From an uncultured Litorilinea sp. (GTDB lineage: Bacteria > Chloroflexota > Anaerolineae > Caldilineales > Caldilineaceae): a stretch of 5,562 nt of DNA. Made by a program: the position numbers and the translations under genes. Each line of letters starts with the position of its first letter. Within the stretch, counting starts at the first letter, position 1. Positions 4,631 to 5,562 of this stretch are shown here, in pieces. The notes under the pieces are model-generated. The model saw only the letters and a program-made list of their open reading frames with translations, did not search any database and was not told where the DNA came from. The DNA lies in the NCBI GenBank assembly GCA_946885925.1, contig CAMPHP010000262.1, forward strand, positions 1 to 5,562, written 5' to 3'.

Positions 4631-5562
4631 ATGAGCTTTAATGTCGGCTTAAACATTGTTGAAGTAGATGGTCGAGCAACACCGAGTATCCAGCCAGCGG
4701 CTACATCGGTAACTGGTTTTGTAATTCGCAGCCAACGGGGCATCCCTGGACGAGTCGCACGTGTCACGAACTGGAGCCAGTTCTTGGAGCGATTTGGTTC
4801 CTATCTGCGCGGTGCTTATGGAGCCTATGCCGTGCGCGGGTTCTTCGACAATGGCGGCAGCACTGCCCACATAACCCGCGTGGTAAACACGGTGGCGGGT
4901 GAGGCCACGCGCGCGTCGATTACGAGCAACCCTGGGCCATGGACAGTACCGCCGGGAGGTGTACTCTCCTTTACTACCAATCTCTCTGGCGCTGCGCTAG
5001 ACGTCACCTTTAATGCCGAAGGGGCAACCCTGACCGGTGGGACTGGACCTTTCAATCTCGATGATGGTGGTGGTGTGGGGCGAGAACTGACGTTGATCGT
5101 TGATGGTACGCCGCGCGGTCCTTACCAGTTTGATGCGGCTGATTTCGCCGCGGGACTTGGAGCCGCCACGGCGAGTGAAGTTGCTGCTGTGCTCAACCGG
5201 GAGTTTCCAGGTATCCAGGCATTCGTTGACGCAACTGACAATACGCTGCGTGTACGTACAGACCGCCGGGGTACAAGCGCATCTCTCGCGGCCAGCGGCT
5301 CGGCTGCTGCAGAATTAGGTCTTGACGCGGGTCCCGTCAGCGGAAGTGGCAATGTCGCCAATATTGATGCGGTTACGCCAACCGAAGCGCGTGCCCTGAT
5401 TGCTGCTGTGCTCGAGCCGTTAGGTTTCTCGGTTACGATAGTTGATGGGGCGATCAGGATTGAGCATCCCAATGCGGGTGCTGGTGCGACTTACAAGATT
5501 GTTGCTGTCCCGGCAGGGACTGCTGCCGCTTTTGGCTTTGACAATGCCCTCCACTCTGGTAC
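4631..5562 (+). CDS. Contractile tail sheath protein of the eCIS, 3' end beyond the window
   Basis: The frame is open from the ATG at 4631 to the window edge: 310 residues, no stop. Residues 1-90 are the classic sheath N-terminus: MSFNVGLNIVEVDG, PSIQPAATSVTGFVIRSQRG, an NWSQFLERFG segment (47-56), then YAVRGFFDNGGSTAHITRVV (66-85). This is the phage-tail-sheath/Pvc2-4 family, whose subunits form helical rings round the inner tube and contract to drive it into a target. Residues about 91-310 do not return to the conserved subtilisin-like sheath core; they are a Gly/Ala/Thr-rich insertion of beta strands and short helices, probably an outward-facing decoration domain, with two related units (about 152-235 and 243-310). 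The conserved core and C-terminal arm must lie downstream, so the full protein is larger than the minimal sheaths of about 350 residues. The start is set by AAAGGAG, 8 bases upstream. It follows the DUF4255 gene after 57 bases. Confidence 0.93.
   Translation, partial: MSFNVGLNIVEVDGRATPSIQPAATSVTGFVIRSQRGIPGRVARVTNWSQFLERFGSYLRGAYGAYAVRGFFDNGGSTAHITRVVNTVAGEATRASITSNPGPWTVPPGGVLSFTTNLSGAALDVTFNAEGATLTGGTGPFNLDDGGGVGRELTLIVDGTPRGPYQFDAADFAAGLGAATASEVAAVLNREFPGIQAFVDATDNTLRVRTDRRGTSASLAASGSAAAELGLDAGPVSGSGNVANIDAVTPTEARALIAAVLEPLGFSVTIVDGAIRIEHPNAGAGATYKIVAVPAGTAAAFGFDNALHSG

Noticed and set aside
4649..5472. Several short frames on both strands over 4649-5472
   Set aside because: They overlap the open sheath frame that starts at 4631 with an ideal ribosome site and a recognisable sheath N-terminus.
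4631..5562. A true bacteriophage or R-type pyocin origin for the sheath
   Set aside because: DUF4255 and the large Pvc15-like ATPase next to it are marks of eCIS rather than phage tails; no phage gene is seen, though the window is too short to exclude it fully.
1..5562. CRISPR array, tRNA, rRNA, insertion sequence or toxin gene
   Set aside because: No regularly spaced repeats, RNA gene folds, transposase motifs or effector-like proteins were found in the window.

Overview
The window holds the left end of a gene cluster for an extracellular contractile injection system (eCIS), the phage-tail-like particle family that includes the Photorhabdus virulence cassettes (PVC) and the antifeeding prophage. 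Three clustered genes identify it: a two-module AAA+ ATPase of the Pvc15 kind, a DUF4255/Pvc16-N protein (the putative tail cap), and the start of a contractile tail sheath protein. All recognisable genes are on the + strand. The tube, baseplate, spike, fibre and effector genes would lie beyond the right edge and cannot be seen. No gene here names the organism. A short SARP/BTAD-type regulator beside an eCIS, together with a mixed codon third position that is not strongly GC-biased, fits Chloroflexota or a similar environmental bacterium better than an enterobacterium or Streptomyces. This is a weak inference.

Layout. Bases 1-121 are upstream DNA with no gene or convincing promoter, ending in a strong Shine-Dalgarno. 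Bases 122-1069 encode a 315-aa winged-helix plus BTAD transcriptional regulator. Bases 1070-1239 hold two perfect 8-bp inverted repeats. Bases 1240-1521 encode a 93-aa conserved-looking small protein of unknown function. Bases 1522-1684 look like the control region of the structural operon: a perfect 10-bp tandem repeat, a good sigma70-type promoter whose -35 box lies in the second repeat copy, and a 14-bp sequence repeated three times that runs into the ATPase start codon. Bases 1685-3871 encode the AAA+ ATPase, 3899-4573 the DUF4255 protein, and 4631 to the edge the sheath protein, open and truncated by the window end. The sheath gene has no stop in the window, so it is easy to miss.

How they fit together. 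In known eCIS the sheath contracts around an inner tube, the DUF4255/Pvc16 protein terminates or caps the tail, and the AAA+ ATPase is conserved in the locus and thought to act in assembly or remodelling. The divided layout suggests that the regulator controls the operon that starts near 1600; the direct repeats one helical turn apart at the -35 box are the kind of site OmpR-like winged-helix proteins bind. That link is inferred. The most unusual points are the fully degenerate first AAA module, the triple repeat over the ATPase leader, the lack of a ribosome binding site for the DUF4255 gene together with its in-frame position after the ATPase stop, and a large insertion with two similar units in the sheath.
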